From Paenibacillus catalpae (GTDB taxonomy: Bacteria > Bacillota > Bacilli > Paenibacillales > Paenibacillaceae): a stretch of DNA of 64,000 bases. The notes under the pieces were generated by a model. It did not search any database. It was not told the DNA's origin and saw only the letters and a program-made list of their open reading frames with translations. Positions 34,348-43,387 of the stretch are shown one piece after another; within the stretch, counting starts at the first letter, position 1; the number at the start of each line of letters is the position of its first letter. Made by a program: the position numbers and the translations under genes. The stretch spans positions 62,001 to 126,000 of the forward strand of contig NZ_FOMT01000007.1 in assembly GCF_900112695.1 (NCBI RefSeq), written 5' to 3'.

Positions 34348-35784
34348 TCAATTTGACAAAAGTCCCTCATATAACTCCTTATATTGCTGCGCCGACCGGC
34401 TCCAGCCATAATCGCCTTGCAGAGCGCGCTCGACAAGCTTTTGCCGTACATCCGGGTCTCTCCATAGAGATATTGCCCGGCGTATGGTGTACAGCATGTC
34501 TCCGCTGTTATACGGAGCAAAGGAAAAGCCGTTACCTTCTCCGGTCCATTCATTGTAACTCTGTACGGTATCCCTCAGTCCTCCCGTCTCGCGCACAATG
34601 GGCAAACTGCCATATCTCAGCGCCAGCAGCTGACTGATTCCGCAAGGCTCAAACTGCGAGGGCATCAGAAACAGGTCTGAGCCGGCGTAAATCCGGCGTG
34701 CTAGTCCATCGTCGAAGCCAATATAGCAGACGACTCTTCCTTTGTGGCGGTTCTCCGCCTCCCTGAACAGATGCTCCAGATGGGGATCGCCTGTTCCAAG
34801 CAGCGCAAGCTGGACATTCTCCGCAGCCATCAGCTCGTCCAGCCTCTCCAGCACGAGCGGAAGCCCCTTCTGATCCGTCAGCCGGCCAACCATGCCAATA
34901 AGCGGAACTTCAACATCCGTGCGCAGACCCAGCTCCCACTGCAGCGCCGTTTTGCAGACCAGTTTGGCATCTGAAGAAGTGGCCGTGTAATACGCTTGCA
35001 GCTTGGCATCCGTTGACGGATCGTATAAAACGTCATCAATGCCGTTAACGATACCAATCAGGCTGCTGCCCCGGCTGCGGAGTGTCTCTTCCATACTGCA
35101 GCCGTATTCCGGCGTAGTAATCTCCCTCGCGTAAGAGGGGCTTACGGTTGTGACCCGGTCCGACAGCTGAATGCCGGCTTTCATAAAGCTGACCGAGCCG
35201 TGAAATTCCACATGATCGTAGGTCAGATAATGAGGCGGCAAGCCAAACAAATCGCCGATGACATGCGGCGGATAATTGCCTTGATACTGCAGATTATGAA
35301 TGGTAAACACCGTCTTAATGCCTGCGTACTCCTGACGCCAGCTGTAATGATGGCGCAGCAGCGCGGGAATCATGCCGGTATGCCAGTCATGACCGTGGAT
35401 AATGTCCGGCCAATATCCGATTGCAGAGAGTGATTCCAGGGCGGCACGACACAGGAAGGCGAAGCGCTCCCCGTCATCATCATGCCCGTAAGCGGAGCCT
35501 CTTTTGAAATACTGCTCATTATCGAGAAAATAATAAATAATGCCGTCATGCTCCAGCTCTCTGATTCCGCAGTACGCATAGCGCCATCCAACCGAAACCC
35601 GGATTTCCGCAATTGTCTTCATACGAGACCGGTAATGATCGGGAATAGAGGTGTAGAGCGGCAGCATCACCCGTACTTCGACCCCCTGGGACTTAAGCGC
35701 GTCCGGCAGCGCACCAAGCACATCGCCTAGCCCGCCTGTCTTCAGAAATGGGGCACATTCCGCCCCTACAAACAATACGTTCAA
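34348..35784 (-). CDS. glgA: Glycogen synthase (ADP-glucose type)
   Basis: This 478-residue GT5 glycosyltransferase has the KTGGLGDV motif at residues 15-22 that binds ADP-glucose, HGHDWHTGMIP near residue 129 and the C-terminal PSQFEPCGISQL motif near residue 374. It is cytoplasmic and elongates alpha-1,4-glucan. The start is TTG, 7 bases after AAAGGAGAG. It follows glgB by 29 bases in one operon. Confidence 0.96.
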   Translation of the reverse strand: MNVLFVGAECAPFLKTGGLGDVLGALPDALKSQGVEVRVMLPLYTSIPDHYRSRMKTIAEIRVSVGWRYAYCGIRELEHDGIIYYFLDNEQYFKRGSAYGHDDDGERFAFLCRAALESLSAIGYWPDIIHGHDWHTGMIPALLRHHYSWRQEYAGIKTVFTIHNLQYQGNYPPHVIGDLFGLPPHYLTYDHVEFHGSVSFMKAGIQLSDRVTTVSPSYAREITTPEYGCSMEETLRSRGSSLIGIVNGIDDVLYDPSTDAKLQAYYTATSSDAKLVCKTALQWELGLRTDVEVPLIGMVGRLTDQKGLPLVLERLDELMAAENVQLALLGTGDPHLEHLFREAENRHKGRVVCYIGFDDGLARRIYAGSDLFLMPSQFEPCGISQLLALRYGSLPIVRETGGLRDTVQSYNEWTGEGNGFSFAPYNSGDMLYTIRRAISLWRDPDVRQKLVERALQGDYGWSRSAQQYKELYEGLLSN

Positions 35785-35813
35785 TTTCCGTTCTCTCCTT
35801 TGTGAGCCGGCTA

Positions 35814-37844
35814 TTATACCTTTGCAATCCGTTCTCTCTGCCGGCTTTTTCGCTTAATGCCTGGCAGCGCGAGACCAACCTCCATATGCAGAGCTTGAGG
35901 CTCCTGTTCCATGCGAACGGCAGCCCGCGATTCCTTCTCCCGCTTCAGAATAACGACCGACAGCGGAGGAAGCGGAAGCTCTACGCTATGTTTCCGTCCA
36001 TGCCAGACAACCGGCTCGGACCGCACAACAGTCCCCTCCGCTGCGGACTGCTCCATAAATCCGGATCCGCCGTATGAAGGGCTGTCGCTGTTCAACAATA
36101 TTTTATAGCCGCCTTGGCTTGGAACTCCTATCCGGTAGCGGGAATGGGCTTGAGTATGGAAGTTGCAGAGAACGATCAGCGACTCCGCATTTGCCCTGCC
36201 TTTACGCCTGTAGACAATTACGCTTTGCCCTTCATCCTGGAAGTCGATCCACTCGAAGCCTTTCGGAGAAGAATCCAGCTGCCATAACGACCGCTGCTCC
36301 ACATACAAATGGTTCAGCGTGCGCACAAAGCTATGCAGCCTCCGGTGCTGCTCATAAGCAAGCAGCAGCCAGTCCAGCTCCGCCTCGTCGCGCCATTCGA
36401 TAAACTGGCCGAATTCGCCTCCCATAAACAGCAGTTTTTTTCCAGGGTGGGTCATCATGTAGCCCAGCAGCAGGCGAAGGCCTGCGAACTTCTCCTCGTA
36501 GCTTCCGGGCATTTTGTCCAGCAGCGACTTCTTGCCGTGCACCACTTCATCATGAGATAAAGGCAGCGTATATCTCTCTTCAAAGGCATACCATACCGGG
36601 AACGTAAGCAATCCATGACTGCCGCTTCTTTCATTCGGGTGAAGTTCAAAGTATTTCAGTGTATCGTTCATCCAGCCCATATTCCATTTGTGGGTAAAGC
36701 CAAGCCCTCCTTGCTCTGTTGGAGCCGTAACACCGGGAAACGCATGCGACTCCTCCGCCATCATCAAGGCATGGGGAAAACGTGCCCGCACAACCGTATT
36801 CAGCTCTCTTAAGAAGGCTGCGGCCTCCAGATCTTCTCTGCCTCCATGCCGGTTTGGCCGCCACCTCCCGTCCGGCCGGTCAAAATCCCGAAGCAGCATG
36901 CTCGTTACCGCATCCACCCGTAAACCGTCAATATGATACTTATCCATCCAAAACAGAGCGTTCGAGATGAGAAATCCGCGTACCTCCGGCTTCTCATAAT
37001 CAAAGGAAAGAGTCCCCCACTGCTCCTTCTCCGCAATAAGCGGATCGGTATGCTCATATAACGGGCTGCCGTCAAAGAGGCGAAGGCCATGAGCGTCCTT
37101 GGCGAAATGCCCGGGAACCCAGTCCAAAATAACGCCCAGCCCCAGACTGTGACAGCGGTCTACAAAAGCCATCAGCTGATGAGGCTCTCCGTACCGGCTG
37201 GTTGCGGCATAATAACCGGTCCCCTGATATCCCCAGGATCGGTCATACGGATGCTCTGTCAAGGGCATTAGCTCGATATGGGTATACCCCATATCGGCCG
37301 CATAAGCAGGCAGTTCTTCAGCCAGTTCCTCGTATGTCAACAGTCGTCCGTCCTGATGCCGCTTCCAGGTGCCTGCGTGTACTTCATAAATATTAAGAGG
37401 CTGGTTGAAAAGCGGTTTGCGGCTGCGAAGCCAGCCTTTATCCTGCCATTCATAACCTTCAAGAGAGCAGATCACCGACGCCGTACGGGGCCTTACTTCA
37501 GCTTTAAACGCATACGGATCTGCCTTCAGCTGCCTGTCTCCTGCCTGTGATTCTATATCGAATTTGTACCTGTCCCCTTCACCAAAGCCCTCCAGAAAGC
37601 CGCTCCATAGACCGGACTGTCCGACCTTGTGCAGCTCATAGCCGGTCTCCCGGAAGCCGTCCCAGCCGTTGTTATCGGATGCAATTGCAATTCTGCGGAC
37701 GTTAGGAGCCCATACGGTAAAACGGGTTCCCGTGCGCCCCTCTTCCACGGCCGGATGAGCACCCATTTTGCGATAGCTGTCCAGCCAGGTTCCTTCATGA
37801 AATTGATAAATATCATCTGCGCTAAGCTTGATGCTTCGTTTCAA
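35814..37844 (-). CDS. glgB: 1,4-alpha-glucan branching enzyme
   Basis: The protein has 676 residues. An N-terminal CBM48 domain (GTRFTVWAPNVRRIAIASD) is followed by a GH13 catalytic barrel with DWVPGHF, GLRVDAV (nucleophile Asp), MAEES (acid/base Glu) and LPLSHDEVVHGKKS. A C-terminal all-beta domain follows. It introduces alpha-1,6 branches in glycogen. I start it at TTG 37844, nine bases after AGGAGG; the frame stays open for 29 more codons into the repeat region, which I regard as non-coding. First gene of glgB-glgA. Confidence 0.96.
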   Translation of the reverse strand: MKRSIKLSADDIYQFHEGTWLDSYRKMGAHPAVEEGRTGTRFTVWAPNVRRIAIASDNNGWDGFRETGYELHKVGQSGLWSGFLEGFGEGDRYKFDIESQAGDRQLKADPYAFKAEVRPRTASVICSLEGYEWQDKGWLRSRKPLFNQPLNIYEVHAGTWKRHQDGRLLTYEELAEELPAYAADMGYTHIELMPLTEHPYDRSWGYQGTGYYAATSRYGEPHQLMAFVDRCHSLGLGVILDWVPGHFAKDAHGLRLFDGSPLYEHTDPLIAEKEQWGTLSFDYEKPEVRGFLISNALFWMDKYHIDGLRVDAVTSMLLRDFDRPDGRWRPNRHGGREDLEAAAFLRELNTVVRARFPHALMMAEESHAFPGVTAPTEQGGLGFTHKWNMGWMNDTLKYFELHPNERSGSHGLLTFPVWYAFEERYTLPLSHDEVVHGKKSLLDKMPGSYEEKFAGLRLLLGYMMTHPGKKLLFMGGEFGQFIEWRDEAELDWLLLAYEQHRRLHSFVRTLNHLYVEQRSLWQLDSSPKGFEWIDFQDEGQSVIVYRRKGRANAESLIVLCNFHTQAHSRYRIGVPSQGGYKILLNSDSPSYGGSGFMEQSAAEGTVVRSEPVVWHGRKHSVELPLPPLSVVILKREKESRAAVRMEQEPQALHMEVGLALPGIKRKSRQRERIAKV

Positions 37845-37863
37845 TGTTTTCAACCTCCTAAAA

Positions 37864-38041
37864 CAAATGACACATTCTTTTTTGTGGCATTTGTTACTTC
37901 GTAAGCAATCGCTAAAAGAATTGCAGAGCAATTCTTGCTTCGTAAGCTATCGCTTACAAATGACACATGCTTTTTTGTGGCATTTGTTACTTCGTAAGCA
38001 ATCGCTAAAAGAATTGCAGGGCAATTCTTGCTTCGTAAGCA
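37864..38041. repeat. Two tandem copies of a 93-bp unit containing hairpins
   Basis: Copy 1 is 37864-37956; copy 2 is 37957 to about 38041 and is slightly truncated. The copies differ at only a few positions. Each unit carries two inverted repeats: CAAATG...CATTTG around a GTGxC/T-rich loop, and AGAATTGC...GCAATTCT. The unit length is a multiple of three, so both strands show repeated open frames, but none has a start with a ribosome binding site. It resembles an intergenic REP-like element. Confidence 0.8.
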
Positions 38042-38095
38042 TGGCTTGAGCCAAAAACACAATCCAGACAGATTAATACCCCTGAAAACCCTTTT

Positions 38096-38111
38096 TGAAA
38101 CAGCTGTTTCA
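38096..38111. promoter_or_regulatory. Perfect palindrome upstream of glgC
   Basis: TGAAACAGCTGTTTCA is a perfect 16-bp palindrome 88 bases before the glgC start, in the space between the divergent glycogen operons. The binding protein is unknown. Confidence 0.5.
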
Positions 38112-38198
38112 GAGGTCGGGATTTGCGTGTAAGCAGATGTTACCAAGACAATTGACGAGAAACAATATGCCAAATATGAACACTTGGAGGAATATAAA

Positions 38199-39440
38199 AT
38201 GACACAGATGAATTGCATGGCTATGCTGCTTGCAGGCGGCGAAGGCAAACGACTTGCTCCACTAACCACTACTCTCGCGAAACCGGTCGTACCGTTCGGG
38301 GAACGGTATCGTATGATAGACTTTCCGCTGAGCAACTGCATAAATTCGGGCATACGGAACATCGGCGTTCTGACTCAGTATTTAGCAGACACGGTTCACA
38401 CCCATATCGGAGACGGAGGAGCTTGGCTAAATGCCATACAGCCTAAACATCTGGGCGAGATCGCCCTGCTGCCGGCTGCTGACAACTCTCCGGACGGCTG
38501 CTATACAGGTACTGCCGATGCGATTTTCCGCAACTTATCGTATATCGAGCTGCATGATCCGGAGCATGTCCTCATCTTGTCCGGTGATCATATTTACCAA
38601 ATGGATTACCGTCCGATGCTGGAGGCGCATATCGAGAGCGGAGCAGCCGCTACGATAGCCGTTAAGCGGGTACCGTGGCATGAAGCGAGCCGCTTTGGCA
38701 TTTTGAACACAAATGATGACTACAGCGTCGTTGAATTTGAGGAAAAGCCTGCCCGTCCAAGAAGCAACCTGGCTTCTATGGGCATTTATATGTTCCGTAC
38801 GGACAAGCTGAAGGAGGTGCTTACGCAAGATGCCTTCAATGAGGCCTCCAGCCATGATTTCGGCAAGGACATTATTCCAATGCTGCTGCAGGAAGGAGCC
38901 GGCCTGACCGCTTATCCTTATGAAGGATACTGGCGCGATGTCGGCACAGTAGACAGCTTGTGGGAAGCGCACATGGAGCTGATTGATGACACATTCCAGC
39001 TATCCGAGCCGTATTGGCCGCTTCATACCAGCTATACGCCTGCCTCAACCCGCCAGAATCGACGAAATGCCCTGGTGCCTGACGACTGCATCGTCGACAG
39101 CCATTGCCGGATGGATGGCAGCGCGCAGCGCTCGATTATAAGTGCCGATGTGGAGGTCGGCAAGGGCAGCCTCGTCTTTGAGAGCGTCATTATGCCGGGT
39201 GCGCGTATTGGACGTCATGTCCGAATTCACAAGGCCATTATTGGTGAGAACGCCGTCATTGAAGATGGCGCGGTCATTGGTGCTCCTCAAGCAGAGCAAA
39301 TTACGGTCATCGGCCCGGGCGAACGGATCGCCTCCGGACGCAAGGCGGTATCCGCAAGCCGGGAGACCATTGCTGCGCTTCTCGCCGGAGCAGGCCGCCG
39401 CGAACGCGAGCTGTACAATGGCAAGGCACTCAGCTATTAA
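38199..39440 (+). CDS. glgC: Glucose-1-phosphate adenylyltransferase
   Basis: The protein has 413 residues. The nucleotidyltransferase motif LLAGGEGKRLAPLT is near the N-terminus, with KPVVPFGERYRMIDFPLSNC, then WYTGTADA-like sequence (GCYTGTADAIFRN) and a C-terminal left-handed beta-helix of hexapeptides (VIMPGARIGRHVRIHKAIIG). It makes ADP-glucose for GlgA. The start is ATG 38199 with TTGGAGG 8 bases upstream. No glgD partner is present, so it should act as a homotetramer. It is divergent from glgB-glgA. Confidence 0.96.
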   Translation: MTQMNCMAMLLAGGEGKRLAPLTTTLAKPVVPFGERYRMIDFPLSNCINSGIRNIGVLTQYLADTVHTHIGDGGAWLNAIQPKHLGEIALLPAADNSPDGCYTGTADAIFRNLSYIELHDPEHVLILSGDHIYQMDYRPMLEAHIESGAAATIAVKRVPWHEASRFGILNTNDDYSVVEFEEKPARPRSNLASMGIYMFRTDKLKEVLTQDAFNEASSHDFGKDIIPMLLQEGAGLTAYPYEGYWRDVGTVDSLWEAHMELIDDTFQLSEPYWPLHTSYTPASTRQNRRNALVPDDCIVDSHCRMDGSAQRSIISADVEVGKGSLVFESVIMPGARIGRHVRIHKAIIGENAVIEDGAVIGAPQAEQITVIGPGERIASGRKAVSASRETIAALLAGAGRRERELYNGKALSY

Positions 39441-39458
39441 ACCGCAGTCAGCTGAAAC

Positions 39459-39490
39459 AAAAAGCCTTGGGAAATTTCCCAAGGCTTTTT
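39459..39490. terminator. Bidirectional terminator between glgC and tatC
   Basis: A perfect 32-bp palindrome with A5 and T5 ends (AAAAAGCCTTGGGAAA and its complement) between two convergent genes. Confidence 0.9.
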
Positions 39491-39499
39491 CGCCGATTA

Positions 39500-40312
39500 T
39501 TAATGCTCCGCCGCCCACTCGGCTTCGCGCTTCGCTGCAGCAGCAAGCTGCTTCTTATAGACCGTTCCGGACAACAGCACGCTGATCTCGTAAAGAATAA
39601 TAAGCGGGATTGCAACCAGGCTGTCAGATACAAAGTCCGGCGGCGTTACAATAACACCGATCAGTATCATTAGGAAGTAAGCAAGTCTTCTCATCTTGCG
39701 GAGCCGGGCCGGATTAAGAATCCGGATTGCCGTCAGAAACATAATGACAAGCGGCAGCTCAAACAGGAGTGAAATCGGAATCAATATATTAAACATAAAC
39801 GTAAAATATTGCGTGATTCCGATTGTTTCTTCTAAATTCAAATTCGCAGAAATTTTACGCGTAAAATGAAAGGCCAGCGGGAAAACGACGAAATACGAAA
39901 ACGCCAGACCAATCAAAAACATAATAAGCGCAAACGGTATGTACTTCAATGTTGCCCGTTGTTCAATTGGCTTAAGGGCAGGCTTGACGAAAGCCCACAA
40001 TTGAAAAGCCGTGAATGGAATCGCGAGCAAAAGTGCAATCACAAATGCAAACTTCATATAAATGCCGATACCGTCCCACAAAGAGAACGCATGCAGCTGC
40101 AAGCCTTTTGCCGGTTCCTGCTCCATAAGAAAGTTGTAGGCCGGCTCCGCGATCACCAGTCCGATAATAAGACCAACAACGATGACGATCAGCATATAAA
40201 TAACACGCTTCCGCAGCTCGCCAAGATGCTCGAACAGCGGCATTAAGCCTTCTTCCCGAATTCGAGCCCGATCGAACGGCTGCCTAGAAGCTTCGTTTTG
40301 CGATGTGCTCAC
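39500..40312 (-). CDS. tatC: Sec-independent translocase TatC
   Basis: The protein has 270 residues and six membrane helices. The N-terminal HLGELRKRVI motif is the region that recognises twin-arginine signals. FTAFQLWAFVKPALKPIEQR and the helix-4 stretch FSYFVVFPLAFHF are family marks. The start is GTG with GGAGG 8 bases upstream. It pairs with the TatA encoded just upstream as a minimal TatAC system, as in B. subtilis tatAy-tatCy at the same position of the ydi block. Confidence 0.95.
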   Translation of the reverse strand: MSTSQNEASRQPFDRARIREEGLMPLFEHLGELRKRVIYMLIVIVVGLIIGLVIAEPAYNFLMEQEPAKGLQLHAFSLWDGIGIYMKFAFVIALLLAIPFTAFQLWAFVKPALKPIEQRATLKYIPFALIMFLIGLAFSYFVVFPLAFHFTRKISANLNLEETIGITQYFTFMFNILIPISLLFELPLVIMFLTAIRILNPARLRKMRRLAYFLMILIGVIVTPPDFVSDSLVAIPLIILYEISVLLSGTVYKKQLAAAAKREAEWAAEH

Positions 40313-40333
40313 TTATATAGGCCTCCTTTCAGC

Positions 40334-40368
40334 AAAAAAGCGGGCCCGGTTTAGTCCGGAAGCCGCTT
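40334..40368 (-). terminator. Intercistronic hairpin between tatA and tatC
   Basis: On the minus strand AAGCGG-CTT-CCGG, loop ACTAAA, CCGG-GC-CCGCTT followed by TTTT. It overlaps the tatA stop codon. It may act as a partial terminator that lowers tatC expression relative to tatA. Confidence 0.6.
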
Positions 40369-40572
40369 ATTATCCGAATCGATATTTTCCGTCCGGTTCA
40401 CTTCAACGCGTTTCGTATCTTTCTCTTCATCCATCATATCTCTTGCCCCTGCCTTAAACTCTTTCAGCGTGCGGCCAAATGCACGGCCAAGTTCAGGAAG
40501 CTTGTTTGGTCCAAACAGTAGCAAAGCGACAATTGCGAGTAATATAAAGCCTGTTGCGCCTATACCTGACAT
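40351..40572 (-). CDS. tatA: Twin-arginine translocase subunit TatA
   Basis: The protein has 73 residues. One N-terminal membrane helix (ATGFILLAIVALLLF) is followed by the FGPNKLPELGRAFGRTLKEF hinge and amphipathic helix, and a charged tail. TAGGAGG lies ahead of the ATG. It forms the translocation pore with TatC. It is downstream of the molybdenum-cofactor genes; molybdoenzymes are common Tat substrates. Confidence 0.96.
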   Translation of the reverse strand: MSGIGATGFILLAIVALLLFGPNKLPELGRAFGRTLKEFKAGARDMMDEEKDTKRVEVNRTENIDSDNKRLPD

Positions 40573-40613
40573 CCTTGATCTTCCTCCTAATCGTTATACC
40601 CTTATGTATTTCA

Positions 40614-41633
40614 CTAACCGTTGTTCAAACCGCCATATCCCATGCGGACAATGTCTTCTCTCACGATAGTCTGACCAGCTAAAATACGAGGCAACAGTAC
40701 ATCGAAAGAAGTGTACGGATCATGCATAACGCAGCCTGGCAATCCTAGAATCGGTACGCCATTCAAATAACCCATAAGCAGCATCGAGCCCGGAAGCATC
40801 GGTGTGCCGTAGCTGACGATATCCGCTCCGGACGCTTTTATTGCGCCTGGTGTCCGGTCATCAGGATCGACCGACATTCCGCCAGTCACTAGTATCATAT
40901 CATAACGTTGCTCTAGCAAATAGTGTATTTCCTTGACAATTATTTGTCGGTCATCCGGCGCGAACCGCTGCTCCGCCACCTCTGAACCGAAGGCTTCCAG
41001 CTTCGCCCGGACAGCCGGTCCGAATTTATCCTGAATACGGCCCGAGAATACTTCACCGCCAGTTGTCAGCAGCCCCGCACGCAGCTTGCGGAAAGGAAGC
41101 ACCCTCAGTGGAGCTTGTCCTTCATGAGCCGCTCGATATTCCTCAGCAAGTTTCTCCACCGCTTCAACCTTTACCTTAGGTACCGTAAGCGGAATCGCTC
41201 TAGTTGCGGCAAGAGGCCTGCCTTCCTTCACAACGCTATGCGTCTTCACCGTCGCCAGCGCAATCTCGCCAAGATCATTTATTGCTTCTACAAGCTCCTG
41301 ATCAATTTCAGCAAGACCAAGGAGGTGAGACTTCAGACTGACCTTGCCTTCATGCGGCTCGGATAGCGTGATTCCATCACCTGCGAGCGCTTCTGCCATC
41401 CGGAGTGCAGCGTCATCCTCATGAAGCTCATTGTGACCCAGCTCCATAATATAGATATGCTCCTTGCCGATATCCAGCAAGCTTGGGATATCCTCTTCCG
41501 TAATGACATGTCCTTTCTTGAATAAACGCCCTTTAAACTGTCCCGGTATGATGCGCGTAAGATCATGAGCAAGCCGGAGACCAACGGCTTCATGCACCGG
41601 CACTTCTTTTAGAATCGTTTCTGCTCCGCTCAT
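40614..41633 (-). CDS. MoeA-like molybdopterin-binding protein
   Basis: The protein has 339 residues. A shortened N-terminal part (VHEAVGLRLAHDLTRIIPGQ, FKKGHVITEEDIPSLLDIG) precedes a MoCF-type domain with YDMILVTGGMSVDPDDRTPG near residue 245 and LGLPGCVMHDPYTSFD. It is shorter than true MoeA (about 400 residues) and lacks the usual C-terminal domain IV. The ATG overlaps the upstream MogA-like stop (ATGA). It probably works in molybdenum insertion or in pterin-ligand sensing. Confidence 0.85.
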   Translation of the reverse strand: MSGAETILKEVPVHEAVGLRLAHDLTRIIPGQFKGRLFKKGHVITEEDIPSLLDIGKEHIYIMELGHNELHEDDAALRMAEALAGDGITLSEPHEGKVSLKSHLLGLAEIDQELVEAINDLGEIALATVKTHSVVKEGRPLAATRAIPLTVPKVKVEAVEKLAEEYRAAHEGQAPLRVLPFRKLRAGLLTTGGEVFSGRIQDKFGPAVRAKLEAFGSEVAEQRFAPDDRQIIVKEIHYLLEQRYDMILVTGGMSVDPDDRTPGAIKASGADIVSYGTPMLPGSMLLMGYLNGVPILGLPGCVMHDPYTSFDVLLPRILAGQTIVREDIVRMGYGGLNNG

Positions 41634-42121
41634 TCGTGATCTCCATGGCTGCCGCTTATAATCTCCAAAGCATGCGGCAGCTGATCCATAATGGCCATCA
41701 AGCTCTCATGCACACCCTTCGGGCTGCCCGGCAGGTTAATAATAAGAGATTGTCCGCGAATACCGCATACCCCGCGGGACAGCATCGCGCGGCGGGTCTT
41801 CTGAAGGGCTCCGATCCGCATCGCTTCCGCAATACCCGGCACGAGACGGTCTACAACCTTAAGCGTTGCCTCCGGTGTGACATCCCTTGGCGCAAGCCCC
41901 GTTCCGCCCGTGGTCAGAATAAGATCCGCCTGATAATACTCGGTCATTTCAATAATAGCCGCTATAATCTCATCCTGCTCGTCAGGTACGATCCGGTAAT
42001 CGACTATCTGTCCGCCCAATTCTTCTTCTACCAGCTCGCGAATGACTTGCGCGCTCGTATCTTCACGTTCCCCGCGCGAGCCTTTATCACTTGCCGTCAA
42101 TATTGCTACTTTCCACCGCAT
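41630..42121 (-). CDS. MogA/MoaB family molybdopterin adenylyltransferase
   Basis: The protein has 163 residues. It starts WKVAILTASDKGSRGEREDT, with LILTTGGTGLAPRDVTPEAT near residue 70 and LPGSPKGVHESL near residue 135, the pterin-binding sites of the MogA/MoaB fold. ATG 42121 has GGGAGG 8 bases upstream. It activates molybdopterin by adenylylation for metal insertion. It lies 37 bases after moaC. Confidence 0.92.
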   Translation of the reverse strand: MRWKVAILTASDKGSRGEREDTSAQVIRELVEEELGGQIVDYRIVPDEQDEIIAAIIEMTEYYQADLILTTGGTGLAPRDVTPEATLKVVDRLVPGIAEAMRIGALQKTRRAMLSRGVCGIRGQSLIINLPGSPKGVHESLMAIMDQLPHALEIISGSHGDHE

Positions 42122-42158
42122 CAATTATTCCTCCCATCCCTTATCCGTTCATGGGTTG

Positions 42159-42626
42159 TCAAATCCGATAGTCTCCGTTTTTGCCCCCGGTCTTCTCGAT
42201 CAGGTAAGTCGGACCGATGACCATATCCTTCTGCAGCGCCTTGCACATATCATAAACGGTAAGCGCCGCGGCAGACACAGCTGTCAAAGCCTCCATCTCC
42301 ACGCCTGTTTTACCGGTTGTCTTTACTGTTGCTTCTATATACAGCTCATCATTTCCGTTATCTCCGAATGTAACATTCACACCGGTTAACGGAAGCGGAT
42401 GGCACATCGGAATCCAGTCAGAGGTTTTCTTCGCGGCCATAATCGCAGCAACCTGCGAAACAGCCAGCACATCCCCTTTGCCAATACTGCCTTCTTTAAT
42501 TCGAGCGAGCGTACCAGGGTTCATCTTCACCTGCGTACGTGCGGTTGCCGTTCTGGCGGTTACTTCTTTATCGCTGACGTCAACCATCCGCGCCCGGCCT
42601 TGCTCATTAAAATGCGTCAGTTCCAT
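42159..42626 (-). CDS. moaC: Cyclic pyranopterin monophosphate synthase
   Basis: The protein has 155 residues with MVDVSDKEVTARTATARTQV, IPMCHPLPL and GVEMEALTAVSAAALTVYDM, the defining segments of MoaC. With MoaA it makes cPMP from GTP, the first stage of molybdenum-cofactor synthesis; moaA is not in the window. The ATG at 42626 has GGAG 8 bases upstream and overlaps the end of the cyclo-ligase gene. moaC holds the same place in the B. subtilis ydi block. Confidence 0.96.
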   Translation of the reverse strand: MELTHFNEQGRARMVDVSDKEVTARTATARTQVKMNPGTLARIKEGSIGKGDVLAVSQVAAIMAAKKTSDWIPMCHPLPLTGVNVTFGDNGNDELYIEATVKTTGKTGVEMEALTAVSAAALTVYDMCKALQKDMVIGPTYLIEKTGGKNGDYRI

Positions 42627-43278
42627 TACCGTCACTCCAAACTCTTACCATAAGTTCAGTTACTATTCCGTTCATACGCTTGTCATGGGCTTGCATCGGA
42701 ATCTCTTCCACAAGCTGATCTTCAAAAGCGATGCCAAACCACTTTACGAGCTGCGAAGCCTCTCCCCGCTCATTACGGAGACGTTCCGCGAAGCGGTCGT
42801 AATAACCGCCCCCGTAGCCAAGCCGCCCGCCCTTGCTGTCAAAAGCAAGACCTGGCGTAATCACAAGCTTCGGCACATAAGCATCCGGAAGCGGCGGACA
42901 CTCGATCGGATCCGGCTCCATAATGCCATATGCTCCTGCCTTAAGCCCGCTCCAGCTGTCCAGCTTGTGCAGTGTCATCGAACGATCGGCCGGATAACAT
43001 TTGGGCACAATGACCTCTCTGCCTGTCTCCCAGCCCCACTCCACAAGCGTTCGGGTATCCAGCTCAGAGCGGAAAGGAACATAACACATAAAGCTTTCCA
43101 CTTCCTGCTCCTTCATCCATTCCGATACATACCGGCAAGCCGCCGCTGACCGAACGGAACGCTCCTCCGAGGAAATACCGTCACGAAGCTTCGTCATGGC
43201 CTTCCGCAGTGCGGCTTTATCGAACGGATTCCCGTTTGACTGTTCATTCATCGTTTCCGGCTCTGCCTTCCCATACAT
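42607..43278 (-). CDS. 5-formyltetrahydrofolate cyclo-ligase
   Basis: The protein has 223 residues or slightly fewer. A basic N-terminus FDKAALRKAMTKLRDGIS precedes the folate/ATP site FDSKGGRLGYGGGYYDRF near residue 165. It converts 5-formyl-THF to 5,10-methenyl-THF with ATP. The start is not firm; ATG 43278 and ATG 43251 both lack strong ribosome binding sites. It overlaps moaC by 20 bases and heads the operon leading to tatC. Confidence 0.92.
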   Translation of the reverse strand: MYGKAEPETMNEQSNGNPFDKAALRKAMTKLRDGISSEERSVRSAAACRYVSEWMKEQEVESFMCYVPFRSELDTRTLVEWGWETGREVIVPKCYPADRSMTLHKLDSWSGLKAGAYGIMEPDPIECPPLPDAYVPKLVITPGLAFDSKGGRLGYGGGYYDRFAERLRNERGEASQLVKWFGIAFEDQLVEEIPMQAHDKRMNGIVTELMVRVWSDGNGTDAF

Positions 43279-43351
43279 GCTATTTGTTTACTTGTAGTTT
43301 ACCATTGTTATGCAACTTTCGCCAATGGCGGCGGCGGTTTGTGGTAATATA

Positions 43352-43368
43352 TAATGAACGAGTCATTA
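43352..43368. promoter_or_regulatory. Inverted repeat at the ABC-F promoter
   Basis: TAATGA-ACGAG-TCATTA directly follows and overlaps a TATAAT-like sequence (43350-43355), 20 bases before the ABC-F start. It could be an operator or an mRNA 5-prime stem. Confidence 0.4.
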
Positions 43369-43387
43369 TTTGTTGGAGGTATCATTC

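Noticed and set aside
37850..38362. Repeated open frames across the 93-bp tandem repeat
   Set aside because: The repetition follows from a unit length divisible by three; no start codon has a ribosome binding site and both strands are open.
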